Shown here: positions 53,357-60,753 of the stretch, piece after piece | Position numbering within the stretch: position 1 is the first letter of the stretch | How the letters are laid out: each line of letters starts with the position of its first letter | Source of the DNA: Lachnospiraceae bacterium | GTDB taxonomy: Bacteria > Bacillota > Clostridia > Lachnospirales > Lachnospiraceae | Assembly (NCBI GenBank): GCA_028692055.1 | Contig: JAQUYA010000001.1 | Location: forward strand, 1 to 64,000 | Reading direction: 5' to 3' | Length of the DNA: 64,000 nucleotides | Translations under genes and position numbers: made by a program | The notes under the pieces: generated by a model | What the model saw: the letters and a program-made list of their open reading frames with translations, nothing else | Databases searched by the model: none | What the model was told of the DNA's origin: nothing

Positions 53357-55282
53357 TTACTCCTCAGTTGTAGGTGTTGTCGTACCAGTAGCAGCTTTAA
53401 CAACCTCTTCAATAACAATTGCAGATTTGATTCTTGTAAGCTGTCCTGATTTACGAGTCTCCAGAAGAGATTGAAGCTGGTTGAACTTGATATCGAAATC
53501 TGTGAAGTGTGTTACATCGCCACCCTTAGAAGCACCATAACCATAATCAGCCATGTTTACGCAGATAGCATGTAACGTATGCTTAACACCGGTTGAATCG
53601 GTACGAACTTTACCTTCGAACTGAGTAACTTCATAGATGTTAGCAACACCAAGAGCTGCTGCAAGTTCTGTATCTGTTTCGTAGATACGACGACCATTTC
53701 TGTCTCTTGCAAGAATCATAATGTTATGCATATCAGTTGTGATATACAGATCGGGTTTACCTGTTCCACGGAAATCCTTACGAGCCTTACGAAGTGCAGT
53801 AACCATAGCTTCTGCATAAATAAAGCTTTCACCAAAATTAGCTTCGGCAGATGTTCCCTGGAGTTCTTTTGCCATGGAAGCGAAATCAACATCTTTATGA
53901 ATTGTGTACAACTCATCATCTTTCCAGATTGGACGAATGTGATCAGGGAAAATCTTTTCTGGATCAGAATCAAGTCTCTCGTCACCCAGCATAGTAGCAA
54001 CGGCAAGAGTCTCTTTCAAAGAAATCTGATCAATATTGTACTGGAACCCTACATAATCGAAATCTTCGATATCTACTACATCATCTCTGTGTAGTTCGGA
54101 TGTAACATATACTGTCTGTGGGTCAGTTGTTCTTCTTACAAGTTCATAATTACCTGTAATTTTCTTTTGATTTCCTTTCTTATATCCTTTAGCACTAAGT
54201 GCATCAATGTTACGGATATCAACGTGTGAGGTACGAACTCTTCCATGAGGAATCTTCTGTGTCTTTGCCATAATAGCATCGACCCAGCCCATATCATTGG
54301 TGATAAGTTCCGGGATTTTGCTTCCATTAGCTTCCACATATTCTGGGAATAAATTTGTAACGTTACCGTTTCCGGTCTGAGTAAATCCACTAATTTCACC
54401 GTGCTTAAGTTCTTCGGTATGTTCGTCTGCATAAATCTGCATTGCGGTTCTTAAAGAACCAACTGCGCTAGTCTTAGCTAATGCTAAAATCTCACCCTGT
54501 GCTGCGTGGGAAAGCATCCCATTGTTAGTAGTAGGCTGCTGATCCTGATCAAATACGTTATGTTTCATAGTTTTGTCTCCTCCTTTGGATTCATCATCAT
54601 TTTCTTTATTGGTCGTTTCTTCTTCCAATCCGTTTTGTTTAAGTGCTTCTTCCACAAAGTATTCGCATACTTGCTTCTGTTCATCATTCATGGTGTTGTA
54701 CACATCTGCTGCTGTCTTATCATCTGTTTTAACAGGTTCTTCCGGTTTCTCTTTTTCCTCCGATTTTTCTGACTTCTCTTTTTCGTCTGATTTTTTGGAG
54801 TCTTCTTCCTTAGTATCAGCGTGGTATAAAGAAAGACCTTCACCAGAATAGATAACAGCCTCTTCGTCAGCATCATCCGAATGAGCAATAATTGTATCTA
54901 TGAATGCTCCTGGGTTTGCTCCAGCATGAACTAAACTCACTTCTCTGATTAATCCATGTACCACATCAGCTGCAATTTGCTTTAACTGATTAGCATAAAT
55001 AGACAGCGATTCGATGTCACCATGTTCTATTAACACCTTTGCTACTTGCCCAGATGAAGTGTCATTAAAGGTACCATAACAATATACCCCTTCTTCTTTA
55101 TTCTCCAATAACGCATGTCCAAGAACATTTTCGGGTTCTCCATGCATATGATTCCAAACTAACGGAACAACTTTACCGTCATTTTCTTTGAAAGCATTAT
55201 GGCGAATAACTCTACCATCAGAACATTTCAGATCGTTCTTAGTAGCCCAGCCACTAAAATCGTATTTCTGTTTTGGTTCCAT
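53357..55282 (-). CDS. fused prohead protease-scaffold-major capsid protein
   Basis: 641 residues. Residues 1 to about 150 are a U35/S78-type prohead protease (VPLVWNHMHGEPENVLGHA with the likely catalytic His, IESLSIYANQ with the likely Ser). Residues 160-238 are a highly charged Lys/Glu stretch like a scaffold or delta domain. Residues 239-641 are an HK97-like capsid (GSLRTAMQIYADE, GRRIYETDTELAAALGV, ending in DFDIKFNQLQSLLETRKSG). A strong internal start at 54568 would make the capsid alone, so the long product could be a minor protease-bearing form. The portal gene overlaps its start by 29 bases. Confidence 0.88.
   Translation of the reverse strand: MEPKQKYDFSGWATKNDLKCSDGRVIRHNAFKENDGKVVPLVWNHMHGEPENVLGHALLENKEEGVYCYGTFNDTSSGQVAKVLIEHGDIESLSIYANQLKQIAADVVHGLIREVSLVHAGANPGAFIDTIIAHSDDADEEAVIYSGEGLSLYHADTKEEDSKKSDEKEKSEKSEEKEKPEEPVKTDDKTAADVYNTMNDEQKQVCEYFVEEALKQNGLEEETTNKENDDESKGGDKTMKHNVFDQDQQPTTNNGMLSHAAQGEILALAKTSAVGSLRTAMQIYADEHTEELKHGEISGFTQTGNGNVTNLFPEYVEANGSKIPELITNDMGWVDAIMAKTQKIPHGRVRTSHVDIRNIDALSAKGYKKGNQKKITGNYELVRRTTDPQTVYVTSELHRDDVVDIEDFDYVGFQYNIDQISLKETLAVATMLGDERLDSDPEKIFPDHIRPIWKDDELYTIHKDVDFASMAKELQGTSAEANFGESFIYAEAMVTALRKARKDFRGTGKPDLYITTDMHNIMILARDRNGRRIYETDTELAAALGVANIYEVTQFEGKVRTDSTGVKHTLHAICVNMADYGYGASKGGDVTHFTDFDIKFNQLQSLLETRKSGQLTRIKSAIVIEEVVKAATGTTTPTTEE
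54566..54586 (-). promoter_or_regulatory. internal ribosome binding site and ATG for the capsid part
   Basis: AAAGGAGGAG lies 8 bases before an in-frame ATG (residue 239, MKHNVFDQ) at the exact boundary between the charged linker and the capsid domain. It is as strong as the start signals of the flanking genes. Confidence 0.75.
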
Positions 55283-56546
55283 TTTGCTTTTCCTCCTTCG
55301 ATTTATTAATGATTTTTTTAACCTTACTTTCGGTTAAAACGTTTTCTGCATTATCACCTCCAGATGGTTCACTAAGATTTTTATTTCTTAATTCATCTGC
55401 CTTTGGATCTTTAGATGGTTTCATACCAATAACCTGTCTGATTTCATTAGAAGACATAATCTCATTACGAGTAAATTTGTCTGCGATTTCAGATAATTCA
55501 GATACTGGTACAAGCTTAAATGGATCTCTAAAGAAAGCGATTGATTGTAACTGTGAACGTGCAGTTTTTGTTAGAAATTTTCGTTTCATTTCATCAACGA
55601 TAGCCGATAATATTGGTTCGATTGTTCGGTTGTAATAATTTAGCATCGTTTTTTCATCTGCTGTACCATCCAATATTCCTTGCGTAATTCCTAACTGGCT
55701 AAAAAGCATACTCGTTAAATATTGCACTTGGGACATTAAATTGTTTTCAACAGCGCGATTTAACTGTGTGATATGTTCAGTACCATCAGTATACGCAATG
55801 CCATATTTTGAACCGGTTAATTGTTCTTCTATAGATCTACGCCTTGCTTCGGCTTGTTGACGTCTTGCTTCGGACTTAACGATATAGGGCAACTGGATTA
55901 TCAAATCCAATTTTCCAGAACTACTTTGTTCGTCAACCGCATCTAATAAATTCAATTTTCTTATCAGACGCTGCATTGTGGAATTGGGTTCATTGATAAC
56001 TGCATAGAGGGGATTTTCGATAATTGCCACCATACTTTTTTTCAGTCGTACTTCTTGCTTTGTTCCTTTTTCATCATTATAAAGTAAAATTTTTACATCT
56101 TTTGGATACCATTCTGTTATTTTTCCAACCCTCAATGAATTAACATCATAGGAGCCCGTTACCTCTGGGTTTAGATCTGTCTCTACAGGTACAATAGCTA
56201 CGCATCCCTCGTCAAACATGGACATGACTGCATCCTGTATAAGCGACCTACCAGTCTGATCAATATTTGCTTCTGTTGACAAACATTCGTTAAGATTCGA
56301 TTTGATTTCTTCCACGAATCTCTCATTATCATCCAAGCGAATATGTTTAATATCAATTGCGGCGGCATCTATCGCAATTCTGTTATACACCGAAGTTACA
56401 ATAGAACGCTCATTACCCCTTGACATTCTTGGACGATCTGGTCGATACCCATATCCACCCCCATAGCTTCTTGTGTATGATGTTGGGTCTTTATTTAAAA
56501 AAGCTGTCCAAGCATGTTGAAGCCTGGAACCAATTGATACATCCAT
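55254..56546 (-). CDS. phage portal protein
   Basis: 430 residues. Segments typical of HK97-family portals are ERSIVTSVYNRIAIDAAAID in the N-terminal part and QLGITQGILDGTADEKTMLN in the middle, with EIRQVIGMKP in the C-terminal wing. The dodecameric portal is the DNA entry ring. It is 12 bp after the large terminase. Confidence 0.92.
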   Translation of the reverse strand: MDVSIGSRLQHAWTAFLNKDPTSYTRSYGGGYGYRPDRPRMSRGNERSIVTSVYNRIAIDAAAIDIKHIRLDDNERFVEEIKSNLNECLSTEANIDQTGRSLIQDAVMSMFDEGCVAIVPVETDLNPEVTGSYDVNSLRVGKITEWYPKDVKILLYNDEKGTKQEVRLKKSMVAIIENPLYAVINEPNSTMQRLIRKLNLLDAVDEQSSSGKLDLIIQLPYIVKSEARRQQAEARRRSIEEQLTGSKYGIAYTDGTEHITQLNRAVENNLMSQVQYLTSMLFSQLGITQGILDGTADEKTMLNYYNRTIEPILSAIVDEMKRKFLTKTARSQLQSIAFFRDPFKLVPVSELSEIADKFTRNEIMSSNEIRQVIGMKPSKDPKADELRNKNLSEPSGGDNAENVLTESKVKKIINKSKEEKQNGTKTEIRF

Positions 56547-56558
56547 TATTTTCCTCCT

Positions 56559-58304
56559 TTATTCAAATGCGTCTCTATTAAGTTTATAAGCAACGTATGC
56601 GTCCATTAAAGCTGAAACACAGTCAATTTTTGCTTCGTATCGCTTTTTTAATAATTTACGATTACCATTAGTATCTTCTAATGTGATGCAATTTCCCATG
56701 CAAAACGTCATCATTTCTTCATCAAATATGAGCATTCGTTCTTCCGATAATTTCTTTAGTTCTCCTAATGGAACAGATTCGGTTCTTGCACCTTGTGGTA
56801 CTTTTTCAACTCCAAACGGACTATTTTCAGCTTCCCAGCGAGTTATAAATTCTTTTGCATAATAAGGGTCATAACCAAGACTTCGAACATCATAATCGCA
56901 ATCGGTGATATGATTATCCAAGTCCTCATAAACTTGCATTAAATCTAAAACAGTTCCATCCATTACGATTAAACTGCCCTCGTTAATAAAACAATCGTAT
57001 TTAATTCGCATGGCTCCGGGTAATTTCATTAGAGTTAATTCAGAAATATATGCTCTTGTTTTGATTCCAAAAGCACCATTAGATAATGGAAATAGAAAAG
57101 TAAATGCACAGAAGTCATCACCTTGTGAAAGGTCTGCCCCCATAGAGCATGGAGCCTGCCAAAAATCACGTTTTGTATGCGGTAATGTTTCTTCATATGT
57201 AAAATAATAGGTATAACCTTCCATCGGAAGACCGAATCTTTTAGCAAGAATATCATTTCTAGCCGCAGGTGCTTTTTCAGCCCTTTCAACATCCAACTGA
57301 TATGTTTCGTATTTTACCGTTAATCCAATATTTGGATTTGCTTTTTGCCACATATCCGGATCATTCACTTCGTCTATGGAATCAAGCTTGTACCACCATA
57401 TGGATACGTGCGGATTTATATAATCTCCTTTAAGAATATCCATGAGTTCCATTTTTATAGTATCGCCACTACCGTTTCTAACCGTACCTTCTGAACTAAT
57501 AGCAACGATCAAATAATCATCAACTTTGGAAGCTCCCTGCTCAATAGCACCAACAACATCTTCACGTATATCTCCAGATAACCATTCATCTACCGTTGCA
57601 ACTTTTAATTGAAGTCCCTGCAATTTATCTATTCGCATGGGTCTGATTTCAAGTAAAGAACCAGTTAAAAAATTCTCGATTCCCTTTTTGGTAGAGGCAA
57701 GTTTCATTCTATTTGCTTTGGAACCAGTGGTGTTTTGTAAGGAACCTTCCGTCAAAAATTTATATAATGGACCTCGTGCTCTAGTAATAGCTGTTCTGAT
57801 TGGCGACATTACTTCTTCCGCCTGTTTCATTGTTGGCGCGGTTGTAATCTGATGTGTGGTTGACGTATCTACGTTAAGGAAAAAGTTTTGTATGCAGGAA
57901 CCGTACATTGATTTTGCAGCACCTCTTGCTACGATTAAATATTGTTTATTTACCAATCGTTTTTTTACTTTTTCACGTACATATCGTCCACCATGTCCAT
58001 CTGGGTTTGGTTTATATACGCTTAATTCGACGAAATAATACCATCCAAAAATTTGTTCAGCCCATAATTTAAAACTATCCAACAGATTTAAATCTGAACC
58101 ATCAGTTAGAGTTAACTCATTTTCGCAATACGCGATAAAACCATTGATTGCTTCGTCGTCGTAATAAACCCCACGATTTTCTATTAAATCATCGATTCGA
58201 TGCATCTCCATGGCGACTTCTTTATTAACTCGTATTTCGCGTCGTACTACGGCATCTCTAAACTGCCCGTAGTATTTTGGAACCGCAGTATTCGATAATG
58301 CCAT
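56559..58304 (-). CDS. terminase large subunit
   Basis: 581 residues. The ATPase part has the Walker A-like ARGAAKS at 126-132 and the following TTAPTMKQAEEVMSPI. The nuclease part has GADLSQGDDFCAFTF with the first metal-binding Asp and later YDPYYAKEFI and a terminal acidic motif. It drives DNA packaging. Unlike in many phages three genes separate it from the small subunit. Confidence 0.93.
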   Translation of the reverse strand: MALSNTAVPKYYGQFRDAVVRREIRVNKEVAMEMHRIDDLIENRGVYYDDEAINGFIAYCENELTLTDGSDLNLLDSFKLWAEQIFGWYYFVELSVYKPNPDGHGGRYVREKVKKRLVNKQYLIVARGAAKSMYGSCIQNFFLNVDTSTTHQITTAPTMKQAEEVMSPIRTAITRARGPLYKFLTEGSLQNTTGSKANRMKLASTKKGIENFLTGSLLEIRPMRIDKLQGLQLKVATVDEWLSGDIREDVVGAIEQGASKVDDYLIVAISSEGTVRNGSGDTIKMELMDILKGDYINPHVSIWWYKLDSIDEVNDPDMWQKANPNIGLTVKYETYQLDVERAEKAPAARNDILAKRFGLPMEGYTYYFTYEETLPHTKRDFWQAPCSMGADLSQGDDFCAFTFLFPLSNGAFGIKTRAYISELTLMKLPGAMRIKYDCFINEGSLIVMDGTVLDLMQVYEDLDNHITDCDYDVRSLGYDPYYAKEFITRWEAENSPFGVEKVPQGARTESVPLGELKKLSEERMLIFDEEMMTFCMGNCITLEDTNGNRKLLKKRYEAKIDCVSALMDAYVAYKLNRDAFE

Positions 58305-58314
58305 ATATATTCAC

Positions 58315-58797
58315 CTACTTCTTGTCAGTTTGTCCTTTTTGCGGATTAACAATTCGTTTTGTTGCATCACTGGAATCAACGCCACCAAGCTTGTTAATAG
58401 CATTTCCAAGAAAATGATTAGCAGCCTGAGTGCCGAGATTGGTTAATGTCTTTTTCCCAATGTCTTCAAGAACGTCGGTTACAAATTTTTTTCCGCGGCT
58501 GGTTTCTTGTGTGTTACCAGTTTTGCTCAGTTCGCTATACCGCTTTTCCAATCCGATACGATCTATTTTCTTTTGTAATTCCTCGTCAGTCATTTCTTTT
58601 ACAGATTTTTTTGTACCTGATGATGAACTATTACCAGAATGACCAGACGATGTTGATTCATTCTTTGTTTCCGCAGTGTCTTTTGATTTGGTTTTGGATT
58701 TTCCTGAACCGCTACCAAGTTGTGCTTCAGTTCTTCTCACACCCCACTTTTGACCAAGTATTCCGTGGTGTTGTAGCTCCAATGTAACATTAGCCAT
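58315..58797 (-). CDS. phage structural protein with HGxxGQKWGxRR motif
   Basis: 160 residues. The N-terminal HHGILGQKWGVRR is a short motif recurrent at the ends of virion-associated phage proteins; its function is not established. A Ser/Gly/Lys-rich linker (residues 28-65) and a helical C-terminus follow. It is encoded right before the large terminase, which suggests a head or packaging role. Confidence 0.72.
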   Translation of the reverse strand: MANVTLELQHHGILGQKWGVRRTEAQLGSGSGKSKTKSKDTAETKNESTSSGHSGNSSSSGTKKSVKEMTDEELQKKIDRIGLEKRYSELSKTGNTQETSRGKKFVTDVLEDIGKKTLTNLGTQAANHFLGNAINKLGGVDSSDATKRIVNPQKGQTDKK

Positions 58798-59155
58798 TTT
58801 GACTTTCCTCCTCTGCTTCTGGATCTACGGCAATATTGATTCGCCATTCCAATTCTTTTATCATTTCTTTTATTGATTCAATAACAGCTGTAGCTGCTGG
58901 TGGGTCAAAAATTAGTTTTACTTTTAAATGCATATAAGACTTAACCATTTCCACTTTGTTTTCCGGGATAAAGTCAGTCCATACCGCGTCTTCATCAATA
59001 ATTGAAAAACCATTCTTAGGGCCAACACCTAATTGTGTTAATATTGAAAAAACAGAATTGATATGAATGATGATGTCCATATCAAAATTCTCATCATTTT
59101 CATCAATACCAAGTAATTTTTTAATCGATATTAAAATGCTTTCTATATTATCCAT
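58790..59155 (-). CDS. head-tail connector-like protein (gp6-like)
   Basis: 121 residues, helical, with INSVFSILTQLGVGPKNGF and MVKSYMHLKVKLIFDPPAA, typical of a small head-tail connector of HK97 phages. It lies unusually upstream of the large terminase. GGGGGAG precedes the start and it overlaps the next gene. Confidence 0.7.
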   Translation of the reverse strand: MDNIESILISIKKLLGIDENDENFDMDIIIHINSVFSILTQLGVGPKNGFSIIDEDAVWTDFIPENKVEMVKSYMHLKVKLIFDPPAATAVIESIKEMIKELEWRINIAVDPEAEEESQNG

Positions 59156-59164
59156 AACTCCCCC

Positions 59165-59590
59165 TTATTGCCACCATGGGCAGGTATCTCCAATACTACG
59201 TTCTTTGAACTGGCTAACATTTAGCAAAGATTCATCACCATAATGTATTGCATTGTGGGTTCTTAAAACCGTGGTAATTAGATTATTTAAATCAAAAACC
59301 GCTGAACTTCTTTCAACAACATCTTCTACCGTAATAGGATTTATATGATGTATTAAAATAGGTCCTGCAATTTCAAAACCCGTGCATGCTAAGTCGCATC
59401 CATTATCTCTGATAATTACTTTTCTTCGTATACGTTTCCATTCTGGAGAATTGTATAAAATCTGATTTAAATATCTATCGTGACCAAATGTATCCGCACC
59501 AACCACACCTTGAAGACTAAGGTATTGAAATCTCTCTTCAAAAGTTGGAATTTCTATCAGTTCAGAATATGTTCTAGTTATCATAATCAT
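59165..59590 (-). CDS. HNH endonuclease
   Basis: About 141 residues. The HNH core is visible as CDLACTGFEIAGPILIHHIN with LNNLITTVLRTHNAIHYG: paired metal ligands and the catalytic His. HNH proteins beside terminase genes are required for packaging in several cos phages, and the location next to the small terminase fits. The start among GTG 59593, ATG 59590 and ATG 59584 is uncertain; the frame overlaps the previous gene. Confidence 0.85.
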   Translation of the reverse strand: MIMITRTYSELIEIPTFEERFQYLSLQGVVGADTFGHDRYLNQILYNSPEWKRIRRKVIIRDNGCDLACTGFEIAGPILIHHINPITVEDVVERSSAVFDLNNLITTVLRTHNAIHYGDESLLNVSQFKERSIGDTCPWWQ

Positions 59591-59912
59591 CACCGCCGTT
59601 ACCGCTATACTTCTTCATTGCGTTGATGGCTTTTTCGAACAACTCTTCCTGACGCTGTGACGATTCCAAAGAATCTTTTTTGGCTTGTAGTAATTCGTTT
59701 TCTTTTTGCAATCTTTCTCGTTCCAGTTTTTCTCTTGGTGAGCCTAGTTTTAAAAAATGTGTTACTTCTTGTGACGAGGCAGTTCCCTGAAGCATACGTT
59801 GTTCGACCAAATCAATTGCCAATGCGATTAATTGATTCTCTCTAGCTTCTGGTGTCAATGCCGGTCTGCACTTTTTTACTGGTTCAGAAGAATTGACAAT
59901 ATTACGCTTCAC
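59574..59912 (-). CDS. putative terminase small subunit
   Basis: 112 residues from a GTG preceded by AAAGGAG. Segments LTPEARENQLIALAIDLVEQ and GTASSQEVTHFLKLGSPREK followed by a coiled coil (about residues 60-90) belong to a family found at the start of packaging modules in Firmicutes phages. DNA-binding small terminase is the best guess from position; the family is often left hypothetical. Confidence 0.65.
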   Translation of the reverse strand: MKRNIVNSSEPVKKCRPALTPEARENQLIALAIDLVEQRMLQGTASSQEVTHFLKLGSPREKLERERLQKENELLQAKKDSLESSQRQEELFEKAINAMKKYSGNGGDDYDN

Positions 59913-59950
59913 CTTGTCACTCCTTTCGTATAATACTTATGTATTTATTA

Positions 59951-59987
59951 GTGACTATCCCGATAGTATCGATAACTATCGAGTCAC
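59951..59987. repeat. nested palindrome upstream of small terminase gene
   Basis: Outer arms GTGACT and AGTCAC enclose an inner perfect CGATAGT/ACTATCG stem with a 7-base loop. A protein-binding site or cruciform is possible. Confidence 0.7.
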
Positions 59988-59990
59988 TTT

Positions 59991-60106
59991 TACCATAGTA
60001 TTAAGGAAGCCTTATGAAACCAAATGTATCTTTTACCGAAAGGAGAAAAAGAAAGAGCAAACAACTCGTAACATTTAATCTATAAGACCTCTTTAATACT
60101 ATGGTA
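59991..60106. repeat. 14-bp inverted repeat flanking 88 bp
   Basis: TACCATAGTATTAA at 59991-60004 and its exact complement at 60093-60106. Confidence 0.8.
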
Positions 60107-60164
60107 ATTTAAAACATTTCTCCCAAAATATCCTCCGGAGAATTTTTAAAGACCGCCGCGATAT

Positions 60165-60196
60165 GGGGAGGGGGCGTATATTTTACGACCCCCCCC
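60165..60196. other. G-run/C-run hairpin
   Basis: GGGGAGGGGG and C8 face each other around CGTA/TACG, which pair further inside. This is striking in an otherwise A/T-rich region and could stall polymerases or mark a packaging site. Confidence 0.65.
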
Positions 60197-60478
60197 ACTA
60201 TCTATTTCACAGATTCAAAGTGTGTCATAACAATTAAAAGCTCACAAACACTTTTTCAGATTTAATTGATTTATGTGTTCATAAGCTTTTCTTTTTAATA
60301 AAAGAATGGCAACGAAGAGGCAGTCTATTCGTGATACTGTTTGATTCATTTATCATTCTTTAATTAGTATTGATGTAATTCTTTGTTGTATTTATTTGCA
60401 AAGCTAATACTTTATATTTGACATAGCAGGAGTATCATCGACTATAGTTATTTCACAATAATCTTAATACCCATAGTA

Positions 60479-60736
60479 TTATGCCGTTGCAACCACCGTT
60501 TGTCTTTTTACTTTTTTGTAAATGTTTTGAAAATCGTATTTAATTATTTCATCAATCGCTCTTTCGATTTCTTTATTGTTTTCTTCATCTGACAATTGTT
60601 CAGATGTTCGAGCAATTCTTCCCAAATACGAACAGGAATTGTATCCTTTTTCCGAATCAAACAAAAACCATGAAGTAAACTGTTTGAATGGATCGTAAGG
60701 ATTATCAAATGTGGTTAACATACAATTATCACCCAT
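60479..60736 (-). CDS. conserved hypothetical phage protein
   Basis: 85 residues from ATG 60736 (AAAGGAG upstream; the frame could also start at a TTG seven codons earlier). GDNCMLTTFDNPYDPFKQF and YLGRIARTSEQLSDEENN are recurrent in Firmicutes phages, always close to the packaging module. Function unknown. It directly follows the polymerase-like gene. Confidence 0.7.
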   Translation of the reverse strand: MGDNCMLTTFDNPYDPFKQFTSWFLFDSEKGYNSCSYLGRIARTSEQLSDEENNKEIERAIDEIIKYDFQNIYKKVKRQTVVATA

Positions 60737-60753
60737 ATCGTAGTTTACTCCTT

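Larger units (their letters stand above)
59913..60478. other. 566-bp noncoding, structure-rich region before the packaging module
   Basis: No credible gene. It holds a nested palindrome (59951-59987), a 14-bp inverted repeat (59991-60004 and 60093-60106), a G/C-run hairpin (60165-60196) and a further copy of CCATAGTATTA at 60471-60481, which also occurs at 59993-60003. The location directly upstream of the small terminase fits a cos or pac site, and also late promoters. Confidence 0.6.
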
